NCBI GenBank assembly: GCA_012035135.1
Contig: JAAUPI010000017.1
Location: 1 to 41,030, forward strand
Origin: Microcoleus sp. CSU_2_2
GTDB lineage: Bacteria > Cyanobacteriota > Cyanobacteriia > Cyanobacteriales > Microcoleaceae
DNA: 41,030 nt
Direction of reading: 5' to 3'
Part shown: one piece after another, positions 23,201 through 29,684 of the stretch
Layout: each line of letters starts with the position of its first letter
How positions within the stretch are numbered: the first letter of the stretch is position 1
Position numbers and translations under genes: made by a program
Notes under the pieces: generated by a model
What the model was told of the DNA's origin: nothing
The model's input: only the letters and a program-made list of their open reading frames with translations
Database searches by the model: none

Positions 23201-24986
23201 ACATGATACATACTTGCAAGAAACCGAAGGGGGAGCCTACAGCCGAGGTACAAATTACTTCTGTGCCGAAGATATTTACCAGCAAGGATTCGATAATTGT
23301 TACATCCAACTCTTAGAAAGATTTGAAATCAAAGCCTACATTACTGTACCCATTTTCTGTGGAGACAAGCTGTGGGGACTGCTAGCATCCTATCAAAATT
23401 CAGCCCCCCGCCAGTGGAACGAAGCTGAAATTAACGTCGCAGTTCATGTAGGTAGTCAGCTAGGAGTAGCATTGCAGCAAGCTGAATTGCTCGCCCACAC
23501 TCAAAGGCAGTCAATGGAACTGATTAAATCCAAAGAAACCGCCGAAGTCGCCAACCGTGCAAAAAGCCAATTTCTGGCATCCATGAGTCATGAACTCCGC
23601 ACTCCACTCAACGCTATTCTTGGTTTTTCTCAAGTCATGGCTCGCAACATTTCCATCACCGAAGAACAAAAAGAATACATAGAAATTATCAATCGCAGCG
23701 GCGAACATTTGCTGGAACTCATCAATGATATTTTGTCAATGTCTAAAATAGAAGCGGGTCAGATTACCATAAATGAAAGTCGCTTCAACCTCGACAATTT
23801 TCTCAACAGCCTTAAAGAAATGCTGCAACTCAAAGCTAATTTAAAAGGCTTAAAGCTAATTTTTGAAACATTTTACGACCTACCGCAATATATTCAAACA
23901 GACGAAGGTAAATTGAGACAAGTTTTAATTAACTTGCTCGGCAATGCGATCAAATTTACTCAACAGGGAACTGTTACTCTGCGAATTAGAAGCCAAGGAG
24001 AAAAGAAGGCCGAAGGAGAAAATAAAGCTCAACTAGATTTTGAAATTGCCGACACTGGTCCCGGCATTTCCCCCTCCGAAATTCCGACATTATTTAAGCC
24101 GTTCGTACAAACCGAAACTGGCCGCAGATCAATGCAAGGAACTGGTCTGGGTTTGGCAATCAGCCAACAGTTCGTTCGGATTATGGGAGGTGATATTGCT
24201 GTTGAAAGTCAACTCGGGCAAGGTACAATTTTTACCTTTAATATTCAAGTTACATTAGTAACAGAAAGTGACGAACCAGAAGCATCTGTGGCTAAACAAG
24301 TCATTGCTTTAGAAGCTGGACAGCCAACCTATCGGATATTGATAGTTGAAGACGTAGCCGAAAATCGTCAACTACTGTTGCAATTACTGAAACCGCTGGG
24401 ATTTGAAGTTTGCCAAGCAACTAACGGTCAAGAAGCTATTGCTTTGCAGTCAACCTGGAAACCGCACCTGATCTTGATGGATATGCTGATGCCTGTTATG
24501 GACGGGTACGAGGCCACAAGACAGATTAAGCAAACTCTAGAAGGTAGAAAAATAATAATTATTGCGCTGACTGCTAGTGCTTTTGAGGAGCAGCGGCAAG
24601 TAATTTTGTCCGTAGGTTGTGACGATTTTATCTGTAAACCCTTTCGGGAAGAGGTACTCTTTGACAAGATAGCGCATCATCTGAAACTGCGTTATATTTA
24701 TGAGGACGAAAACTCATCTACTTCTCTTCCGGCACTAGCACAGCCTAAAATTTTGACCGCCGAGGATTTGAGTGTAATGCCCAAAGACTGGGTAGTCGAT
24801 TTGTACCAAGCAGCAATTTGCGTTGACGACAGCCGCATACTGGAGCTCATCGAGCAAATTCCCGATACTGAACTAAATCTCGCTAACGCTCTAACAGATT
24901 TGGTCGATAATTTTCGGGTAGATATCATCATCGATTTAACTCAATTATATTATGATGAACGACCATCCATCGCCAGTGAGCCGTAG
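20250..24986 (+). CDS. Multi-sensor hybrid histidine kinase, REC-PAS-GAF-PAS-PAS-PAS-GAF-HK-REC
   Basis: A 1578-residue kinase. N-terminal REC (residues about 17-135) has phosphoacceptor Asp67 (LILLDIVMP) and KPF. PAS1 ends FDISDRKQSE (~285), GAF1 spans ~300-470, then PAS2, PAS3 and PAS4 end ARDISDRK, NDITERK and LDITERK. GAF2 (~890-1085) resembles a cyanobacteriochrome, with VAIYRFNPDWSGEFVAES and Cys1017-Tyr1018 in GFDNCYIQLLERFEIKAYI; CBCRs usually have Cys-His here. The kinase core has His1114 (MSHELRTPLNAILGFSQV), N-box LINLLGNAIKFT, DTGPGIS and GTGLGLAISQ. C-terminal REC2 has Asp1411. Start could also be Met5 or Met10. It overlaps the next gene by 35 bp, so they form a translationally coupled pair. 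Confidence 0.92.
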   Translation: MRLKMAEQKMVTNKESIHILIIDDQPDNLRFLSRILTTEGYKVQRAISGEMAVNAAFNSPPDLILLDIVMPKMDGYEVCDRLKSNAKTKEIPIIFLSALNETFHKVKAFEIGGVDYITKPFQFEEVLVRIESQLTIQQLSKQLKDQNTQLQREAEVRKQTEQALRESKSRLQKLAANIPGVIYQFVQNPQGSFNFEYISSACCMIYELEIEEILENPDLCFNQNHPDDQQCLQETIATSARTLEPFASEWRIITPSGKVKWLQSNSRPERRENGDVVWYGVLFDISDRKQSELETATAKAALEGKIQRELLIGKITQQIRSSLQPEQIFQTAAVQIGQAFRVNRCLIHTYVTSPQSDIPLVAEYLEEECQSIRNVPVPIWGNPHVVQMMVQERAIASNNVKLEPLLQAVQPICNQINLKSMLAIRTSYQGQANGAICLHQCDRYREWTEDEIDLLEAVAAQVGIALAQAELIDREKQRRQQLDRQNQQLQAEIRTRIRAEQALQESEAELRTIFAAMTDLVLVRNAEGRCIKIAPTGASSLIKPPDEMINRTAHEVLPASVADLILDTIQQVLITKESINIEYNFTARDREVWLDAKVSPLSPESVIIVARDISDRKLAESALRESQHFIQAIADLNPNLLYVYDLIEQRNVYANRQMITMLGYTAQEIQDMGTEMIPTLLNPEDLPAFFEAVQKVERSKDGDVIESQYRMKHKNGEWRWIHSWDTVFLRQADGKPKQILGTANDITERKLAAEKLLETQQRISFLLQQTPIAIIELNLNLEVVTWNPAAESIFGYTQQEAIGRIGVELLALDNYHQQLSDLLNSNINPNFTGSCKSSQNRTKSGKIIFCEWYNTPLIDENGRAIGIASMALDITERKQAEIALQESALRQRAIARTIERMRQTLDIQEIFHATTRELRQTMKCDRVAIYRFNPDWSGEFVAESVDSNWVSLIQQQPNEPNLTKCSLESETCLVQKLDNSSSEVHDTYLQETEGGAYSRGTNYFCAEDIYQQGFDNCYIQLLERFEIKAYITVPIFCGDKLWGLLASYQNSAPRQWNEAEINVAVHVGSQLGVALQQAELLAHTQRQSMELIKSKETAEVANRAKSQFLASMSHELRTPLNAILGFSQVMARNISITEEQKEYIEIINRSGEHLLELINDILSMSKIEAGQITINESRFNLDNFLNSLKEMLQLKANLKGLKLIFETFYDLPQYIQTDEGKLRQVLINLLGNAIKFTQQGTVTLRIRSQGEKKAEGENKAQLDFEIADTGPGISPSEIPTLFKPFVQTETGRRSMQGTGLGLAISQQFVRIMGGDIAVESQLGQGTIFTFNIQVTLVTESDEPEASVAKQVIALEAGQPTYRILIVEDVAENRQLLLQLLKPLGFEVCQATNGQEAIALQSTWKPHLILMDMLMPVMDGYEATRQIKQTLEGRKIIIIALTASAFEEQRQVILSVGCDDFICKPFREEVLFDKIAHHLKLRYIYEDENSSTSLPALAQPKILTAEDLSVMPKDWVVDLYQAAICVDDSRILELIEQIPDTELNLANALTDLVDNFRVDIIIDLTQLYYDERPSIASEP

Positions 24987-26979
24987 AGACATTCTGATCG
25001 TTGACGATACACCAGATAACTTGCGACTTTTATCAACTATGCTCGCTTCCCACGGGTATCAAGTCAGAAAAGCTATTAACGGAAATCTGGCTCTGCAAGG
25101 GGCGCAAATAGCACCGCCCGACCTAATTTTATTAGATATTAATATGCCGCAAATGAACGGTTATGAAGTTTGTCAGAAGTTAAAAACAATCGAAAATACT
25201 AAAGATATTCCAGTAATTTTTATTAGTGCGCTAGATGATGTGTTAGAAAAAGTAAAGGCTTTTCAAGTGGGAGGAGTAGATTACATTACCAAGCCGTTTC
25301 AAGTAGAAGAAGTCTTGGTTCGGGTAGAAAACCAACTTTCTCTCCGTTCTTTGCAATCCAAACTGCAACAGCAAGCTAGAGAACTGCACGATCGCAATTC
25401 TAGATTGCAGCAAGAAATTGCGGAACGACAGCGGGCTGAAGAAGAAATCCGGTTTTTGCTGGAAACTACGCGGGCGATCGGCGAATCTGTCGATTTTCAC
25501 TCGGCTTTAGAAGTAATTCTGCACCAAGTTGGTGAAACCATAGGATGGGATTTAGGAGAGGCTTGGATTCCTGATTCAGAAGGAACTGTCTTGCAATGCA
25601 GTCGCGGTTGGTACGCTAGCAATCCAGACATGGCATCGTTTCGCGAGCAAAGTGAAAAGTTGATATTTGCCATGAATATAGGGCTGCCGGGACGAGTTTG
25701 GGCGTCTAAGCAACCCGAATGGGTAGAAGAAGTTTCGGTGAGCTACCCGCATTTTACCCGAAGTCAAATAGCACTAGATCTCGGATTTAAAGCAGGTTTT
25801 GGTGTACCTATTTTGGTCGGCAATGAAGTATTGGCAGTGCTGGTTTTTTTTAAAATTTTGCCCTGTCAGAGAGACCCGCGATTCATAGACATTTTTAACG
25901 CGATCGGCACTCAATTAGGTTCTTTAATTCAGCGCAAACAAGCAGAAGAAGCGCGGCGAATTGCTGAAGAAAAATATCACAGTATTGTAGAAAATGCCAT
26001 GGAAGGTATTTTCCAAAGTACGCCTGCCGGAGGCTTTCTCAGCGCTAATCCGGCTTTGGCAAAATTGTACGGTTACGACTCGCCCAAAGAGTTAATTGCC
26101 AGTATCAAAAATATTTCAGAAAAACTTTATGTGGATTCAGATCGCCGCCTGGAATTCATTACGGCTATGGACGCTAATAATGCCGTTTCTGGGTTTGAAT
26201 CTATGGTGCGTCGCAAGGATGGCAGCACGATTTGGGTGTCAGAAAATGTCCGCGCAGTTCGAGATGAAAAAGGTGTATTGATGTACTATGAAGGTACTGT
26301 TTCTGACATTACGGATCGCAAATCAGCCCAAGAAGCGCTAAAAATACAACAGGAGCAAAGTGAGAAATTGCTGTTAAATATTTTGCCCAAACCAATAGCA
26401 GAACGCTTGAAGCTGGAGCAAAGTACAATTGCTGACAGTTTTGAAGAAGTCAGCGTATTATTTGCTGATATTGTGGGCTTTACTGAGTTGTCTGCGAGAA
26501 TGTCTCCCACGGAACTGGTAAAGCGATTGAACGTGATTTTTTCCCACTTCGATCAGTTAGCTGAAAAGTACGGCGTGGAAAAAATTAAGACTATTGGCGA
26601 TGCTTATATGGTAGTTGGGGGATTGCCTACGCCGAGGCACGATCACGCTGAGGCGATCGCCCAAATGGCACTGGGAATGCAAGAAAAAATAGCAAATTTG
26701 TCCGACGAGACTGGGGAAAGATTGGCAATTCGCATCGGCATCAATTCCGGGCCAGTAGTTGCGGGAGTTATTGGTGTTAGCAAGTTTACTTACGATTTGT
26801 GGGGAGATACTGTGAATGTGGCCGCGAGGATGGAAGTTACGGCATTTGCCAACAGTATTCAAGTTACTGCTGTTACTTATGAGCTTTTGAAAGATAAGTA
26901 TGTATTGGATAAGCGAGGTATTGTCCCGGTTAAAGGTAAGGGGGATATGGTCACTTATTGGCTGGTTAAAAAAAGGTAA
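24952..26979 (+). CDS. Response regulator adenylate cyclase, REC-GAF-PAS-CHD
   Basis: A 675-residue class III cyclase. Residues ~13-130 are REC with Asp62 (LILLDINMPQMNGYEV), and KPFQVEE. Residues ~165-335 are a GAF domain (TRAIGESVDFHSALEVILHQ, GLPGRVWASKQPEWVEEV). Residues ~340-455 are a PAS domain (YHSIVENAMEGIFQSTPAGG, ending TVSDITDRK). The C-terminal catalytic domain has VLFADIVGFTELSARMSP, VEKIKTIGDAYMVVGG and VSKFTYDLWGDTVNVAARME. The Lys in EKIKTIGD and the Asp in YDLWGD are the adenine-specifying pair of adenylyl cyclases, not the Glu/Cys of guanylyl cyclases. It should make cAMP under phosphorylation control by the overlapping hybrid kinase. Start is the ATG at 24952 or at 24955. 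Confidence 0.9.
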   Translation: MMNDHPSPVSRRDILIVDDTPDNLRLLSTMLASHGYQVRKAINGNLALQGAQIAPPDLILLDINMPQMNGYEVCQKLKTIENTKDIPVIFISALDDVLEKVKAFQVGGVDYITKPFQVEEVLVRVENQLSLRSLQSKLQQQARELHDRNSRLQQEIAERQRAEEEIRFLLETTRAIGESVDFHSALEVILHQVGETIGWDLGEAWIPDSEGTVLQCSRGWYASNPDMASFREQSEKLIFAMNIGLPGRVWASKQPEWVEEVSVSYPHFTRSQIALDLGFKAGFGVPILVGNEVLAVLVFFKILPCQRDPRFIDIFNAIGTQLGSLIQRKQAEEARRIAEEKYHSIVENAMEGIFQSTPAGGFLSANPALAKLYGYDSPKELIASIKNISEKLYVDSDRRLEFITAMDANNAVSGFESMVRRKDGSTIWVSENVRAVRDEKGVLMYYEGTVSDITDRKSAQEALKIQQEQSEKLLLNILPKPIAERLKLEQSTIADSFEEVSVLFADIVGFTELSARMSPTELVKRLNVIFSHFDQLAEKYGVEKIKTIGDAYMVVGGLPTPRHDHAEAIAQMALGMQEKIANLSDETGERLAIRIGINSGPVVAGVIGVSKFTYDLWGDTVNVAARMEVTAFANSIQVTAVTYELLKDKYVLDKRGIVPVKGKGDMVTYWLVKKR

Positions 26980-26984
26980 TTAGT

Positions 26985-27041
26985 GGGCTAACGGCTAACG
27001 GCTAAGGACTAATGACTGATGACTGATGATTAATGATTAAT
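26985..27041. repeat. Short direct repeats GGCTAAC / TGATGAC / TTAATGA
   Basis: After the cyclase stop codon there are tandem GGCTAAC copies, then TAATGAC/TGATGAC copies and TGATTAA units, ending where the 71-bp tandem array begins. The 327-bp gap between the cyclase and hydrolase genes is made up only of these and of the tandem array. Confidence 0.65.
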
Positions 27042-27254
27042 GGTAAGGTGCGTCGCCGATCGATTGTCGCTTTTTTGAGGGATTCAAGGTAGCGACGCAC
27101 CCGAAGACTAATGGTAAGGTGCGTCGCCGATCGATTGTCGATTTTTTGAGGGATTCAAGGTTGCGACGCACCCGAAGACTAATGGTAAGGTGCGTCGCTC
27201 ATCGATTGTCGATTTTTTGAGGGATTCAAGGTAGCGACGCACCCGAAGACTAAT
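27042..27254 (+). repeat. Three-copy tandem array of R1 palindrome, 71-bp unit
   Basis: The unit begins GGTAAGGTGCGTCGC and ends GCGACGCACCCGAAGACTAAT. Three copies start at 27042, 27113 and 27184, each exactly 71 bases apart. Copies differ only by a few bases (for example GTCGCTTTTTT versus GTCGATTTTTT and GGTAGCGACG versus GGTTGCGACG). Such near identity points to recent tandem amplification. Confidence 0.95.
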
Positions 27255-27306
27255 GATTAATGACTAATGACTTCTGCTATAGTTAAAGAAACTTTACATA
27301 ACAGCC

Positions 27307-28197
27307 GTGACTGCACAACAATTAGTATCTGCAACCAGTTTTGAAAAATTAATTTGGACTTGGAAAGGTCACAAAATTCAATATACCGTCCAAGGAACCG
27401 GACGCCCTCTAATCTTGATTCACGGATTTGGGGCTTCGATCGGACATTGGCGACAAAATATCCCTGCACTAGCAGCCGGGGGCTATCGAGTATTTGCCCT
27501 CGATTTGTTGGGATTCGGTGCGTCTGCTAAACCAGCCCTCGATTACACTCTGGAATTGTGGGAAGAGTTGCTGGCAGATTTCTGGAAGGAAGTGGTGCAG
27601 GAACCGGCTGTTTTTGTTGGCAATTCGATCGGCGCTTTGTTGAGTTTGATGGTAGTCGCCAATCATCCTGAAATAGCAGCCGGTGGCGTATTAATTAATT
27701 GTGCCGGCGGACTCAACCACCGTCCCGACGAACTGAATTTCCCGCTGCGAGTGGTGATGGGGACTTTTACGAAGTTAGTTCGATCGCCCCTCGTCGGCCC
27801 GTTTTTGTTCAACAACATTCGCCAAAAACACCGCATCCGTAACACCTTACGCCAAGTCTACGGCAATCGGGAAGCTATCACCGATGAACTCGTAGAACTG
27901 CTGCACGCCCCCTCCTGCGATCCGGGAGCTCAACAAGTTTTTGCGTCGATTTTGACTGCCCCAGCCGGCCCTCAACCGTCGGAATTGCTGCCAAAAGTCG
28001 ATCGCCCGTTATTGGTGATTTGGGGCGCCGACGACCCCTGGACGCCGATTGCGGGGAGTCAAATTTATCAGGATTTGGCTGCCAACCGTCAATCGGTGAA
28101 ATTTGTTTCGATTCCGAACACGGGCCACTGTCCCCATGATGAGCGGCCGAGTGCAGTCAATTCTCTGATTTTGGACTGGATGGCTGAGTTGAATTGA
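27307..28197 (+). CDS. Alpha/beta hydrolase
   Basis: A 296-residue alpha/beta-hydrolase with a GTG start at 27307 (no upstream ATG). The oxyanion-type HGFGASIGHW, nucleophile elbow GNSIGA (Ser107), acid GADDPWTP and His in TGHCPHDERP complete the catalytic triad. The N-terminal WTWKGHKIQYTVQGTGRPL is typical of haloperoxidase/esterase-like cyanobacterial and plastid members of this superfamily. Substrate unknown; a lipid, chlorophyll-derivative or ester hydrolase is possible. It is downstream of the tandem R1 array, which occupies most of its leader, and convergent with the HAD gene. No membrane segment is seen. Confidence 0.88.
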   Translation: MTAQQLVSATSFEKLIWTWKGHKIQYTVQGTGRPLILIHGFGASIGHWRQNIPALAAGGYRVFALDLLGFGASAKPALDYTLELWEELLADFWKEVVQEPAVFVGNSIGALLSLMVVANHPEIAAGGVLINCAGGLNHRPDELNFPLRVVMGTFTKLVRSPLVGPFLFNNIRQKHRIRNTLRQVYGNREAITDELVELLHAPSCDPGAQQVFASILTAPAGPQPSELLPKVDRPLLVIWGADDPWTPIAGSQIYQDLAANRQSVKFVSIPNTGHCPHDERPSAVNSLILDWMAELN

Positions 28198-28314
28198 AGT
28201 TTTTTTCTTGAATTCACGGACGGGGCGATCGGGCGAAACCCTTTTAATTGCCAGGATTCTCGCTCGATAGACCACCCCGTAGCCCGATCGAAAAAAAAAC
28301 TTTTGTAAAATGTA

Positions 28315-28343
28315 TTGACACACTTCGCTGAGTCGGCTAGAGT
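28315..28343 (+). promoter_or_regulatory. Consensus sigma70-type promoter in the hydrolase-HAD gap
   Basis: TTGACA at 28315-28320, a spacer of exactly 17 bases, and TAGAGT at 28338-28343 form a good promoter on the plus strand. The only downstream object before the convergent HAD gene is a small hairpin-containing region, so it would drive a short RNA. Confidence 0.5.
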
Positions 28344-28349
28344 GATGAA

Positions 28350-28412
28350 CGTGTGAGGAGCGAACCAGTAAGAGCACCGAGACGAAACACGGCCAGTCGT
28401 CGGTGCTCTTTC
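28350..28412 (+). ncRNA. Candidate small RNA with hairpin
   Basis: Downstream of the promoter-like sequence, the transcript would carry GTGTGAGGAG, then a 10-bp stem AGAGCACCGA (28371-28380) / TCGGTGCTCT (28400-28409) with an inner GAC/GTC pairing. The hairpin is followed by TTCTGTTGG, a poor T tract, so termination is uncertain. A second hairpin-forming segment (TTGGAAGGCT near 28415 and AGCCTCCAA near 28455) follows. The region 28198-28538 contains no protein gene that I can support. On the opposite strand CTCCTCACAC recalls the unpaired motif of the cyanobacterial sRNA Yfr1, but the flanking structure does not fit well. Low confidence. Confidence 0.3.
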
Positions 28413-28538
28413 TGTTGGAAGGCTTTTTTAAAATTAACTGGTTAAGAGGCAGAGCCTCCAACCCTGTCAAGGTGACGAAGAAGACCCTCAAACCGTTGCA
28501 ATTTCGCAGTGGGCGATCGTTAAATCTCTGTTTTCAAA

Positions 28539-29414
28539 TTAGCCCAAAACAAATTGTTCGATCGCAACTGCCACCCCATCTTCCTCCACATCCGGCGCCA
28601 CCCAATTAGCAGCAGCTTTCACGCCGTCGGGTGCATTGCCCATCGCCACGCCGACACCCGCGTAGGAGATCATTTCCACATCGTTAAAATTATCGCCGAT
28701 CGCCATCACGTCCTGCGCCTGCAAGCCCAAAAGTTCTTCCGCTAAATACCGCACGGCTTCTCCCTTATTTGCCAAAGGATGAGTAGCTTCAAAAAAAGTA
28801 GCAACCGATCGAGTTAAATACAGTTCCGCAGGCGTGTAGCGCTGGCGCATACTGTTAAGCAAACCGTCGAGTACCTCCGGATTCTTGCACAAAGCCAAAA
28901 CCTTTGTCGGATCGCCCGGAATATCTCGGCGCAAATTTTCGATCGCATTGATGACAATGCCCGATCGGGCGGCATAAAGTCGGGTAGCGTCGGTAATTTC
29001 CGGCACGTAAAGTCGATCGTTGATGTAGAAATGGATGGAAAGGAGCGATCGTAAATGCGGTTCTTCAAAAGAGTCTAACACTTGCAGTGCCATTTGTTTC
29101 GACAACGGCAAGTGGCGGAGCATTTTATCTGTAGCCGGATCTTGAATCCACGCACCTTGGTAGCAAATCAGTGGCAAAGTTAAGCCAAGCTCGCGATGAA
29201 ATCGTAAAGCCGACTGGTACATTCTACCCGTAGCGACGGCAACTTTCACGCCTCGCGATCGGACGGCCAAAATTGCCTCCTTAACCGGTTCTCGGATGTC
29301 GTTTGACAAGCCCGCGATCGTGCCGTCGATATCGACTACCAACAGTTTAATCTCTGTGGCGATCGTAAAATTGGAAGTAGCAGCGGCTGGACTTGAGGCA
29401 GTTATATTCTGCAT
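28539..29414 (-). CDS. Cof-type HAD-superfamily phosphatase
   Basis: A 291-residue HAD hydrolase of the Cof/YbiV type (subclass IIB). Motif I is LVVDIDGTIAG (Asp nucleophile), motif II VAVATGRMYQSALRFHREL, motif III region NKGEAVRYLAEELLG with Lys, and motif IV MAIGDNFNDVEMISYAGVGV, GVAMGNA. The cap domain lies between motifs II and III (residues ~100-200). It dephosphorylates phospho-sugars or cofactors such as FMN and pyridoxal phosphate in other organisms, but the substrate here is unknown. Start at 29414 is preceded by a long N-terminal polar leader (MQNITASSPAAATSNFTIAT); a shorter start is possible. Convergent with the alpha/beta hydrolase. Confidence 0.88.
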   Translation of the reverse strand: MQNITASSPAAATSNFTIATEIKLLVVDIDGTIAGLSNDIREPVKEAILAVRSRGVKVAVATGRMYQSALRFHRELGLTLPLICYQGAWIQDPATDKMLRHLPLSKQMALQVLDSFEEPHLRSLLSIHFYINDRLYVPEITDATRLYAARSGIVINAIENLRRDIPGDPTKVLALCKNPEVLDGLLNSMRQRYTPAELYLTRSVATFFEATHPLANKGEAVRYLAEELLGLQAQDVMAIGDNFNDVEMISYAGVGVAMGNAPDGVKAAANWVAPDVEEDGVAVAIEQFVLG

Positions 29415-29545
29415 AATTCTTGGTTGATTTTAGCTATTGATTGGCACGCACCAGTTTATTTTGGCACTGCTGCGACAGCTAAGTGCGGTTTCCGATTTTT
29501 GGCAGACTAGAATATAGATTAGGACTTGCCCAACTCACATATATA

Positions 29546-29608
29546 GTAAGGTGCCCCGGACCCGAAATTATCGATAATCGTTCTAGAACTTCGCCTGACG
29601 CACCCTAC
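29546..29608 (-). repeat. Repeat family R4, copy 1
   Basis: A 63-bp element from GTAAGGTGCCCCGG to TGACGCACCCTAC. Its reverse complement matches 40940-41002 (GTAGGGTGCGTCAGGCGAAG ... GGCACCTTAC) in length and at both ends, with a variable centre. It is related to R1 by its GTGCGTC core but has a distinct body. Confidence 0.8.
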
Positions 29609-29684
29609 AAGTCGATGAAAGTGTGACAGTTGACCTTAGTCCTATAGATAATAATCTCACCTTTCAAACTCTACCTCAAAAAAC

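Noticed and set aside
27042-27254. CRISPR-like array
   Set aside because: The three units are tandem and identical throughout, with no unique spacers, and each is itself palindromic with long arms. No cas gene is near.
28351-28360. Definite Yfr1 on the minus strand
   Set aside because: Only CTCCTCACAC of the motif is present (preceded by G rather than A), and the expected second stem-loop before the T tract is weak. Kept only as a possibility within the sRNA finding.
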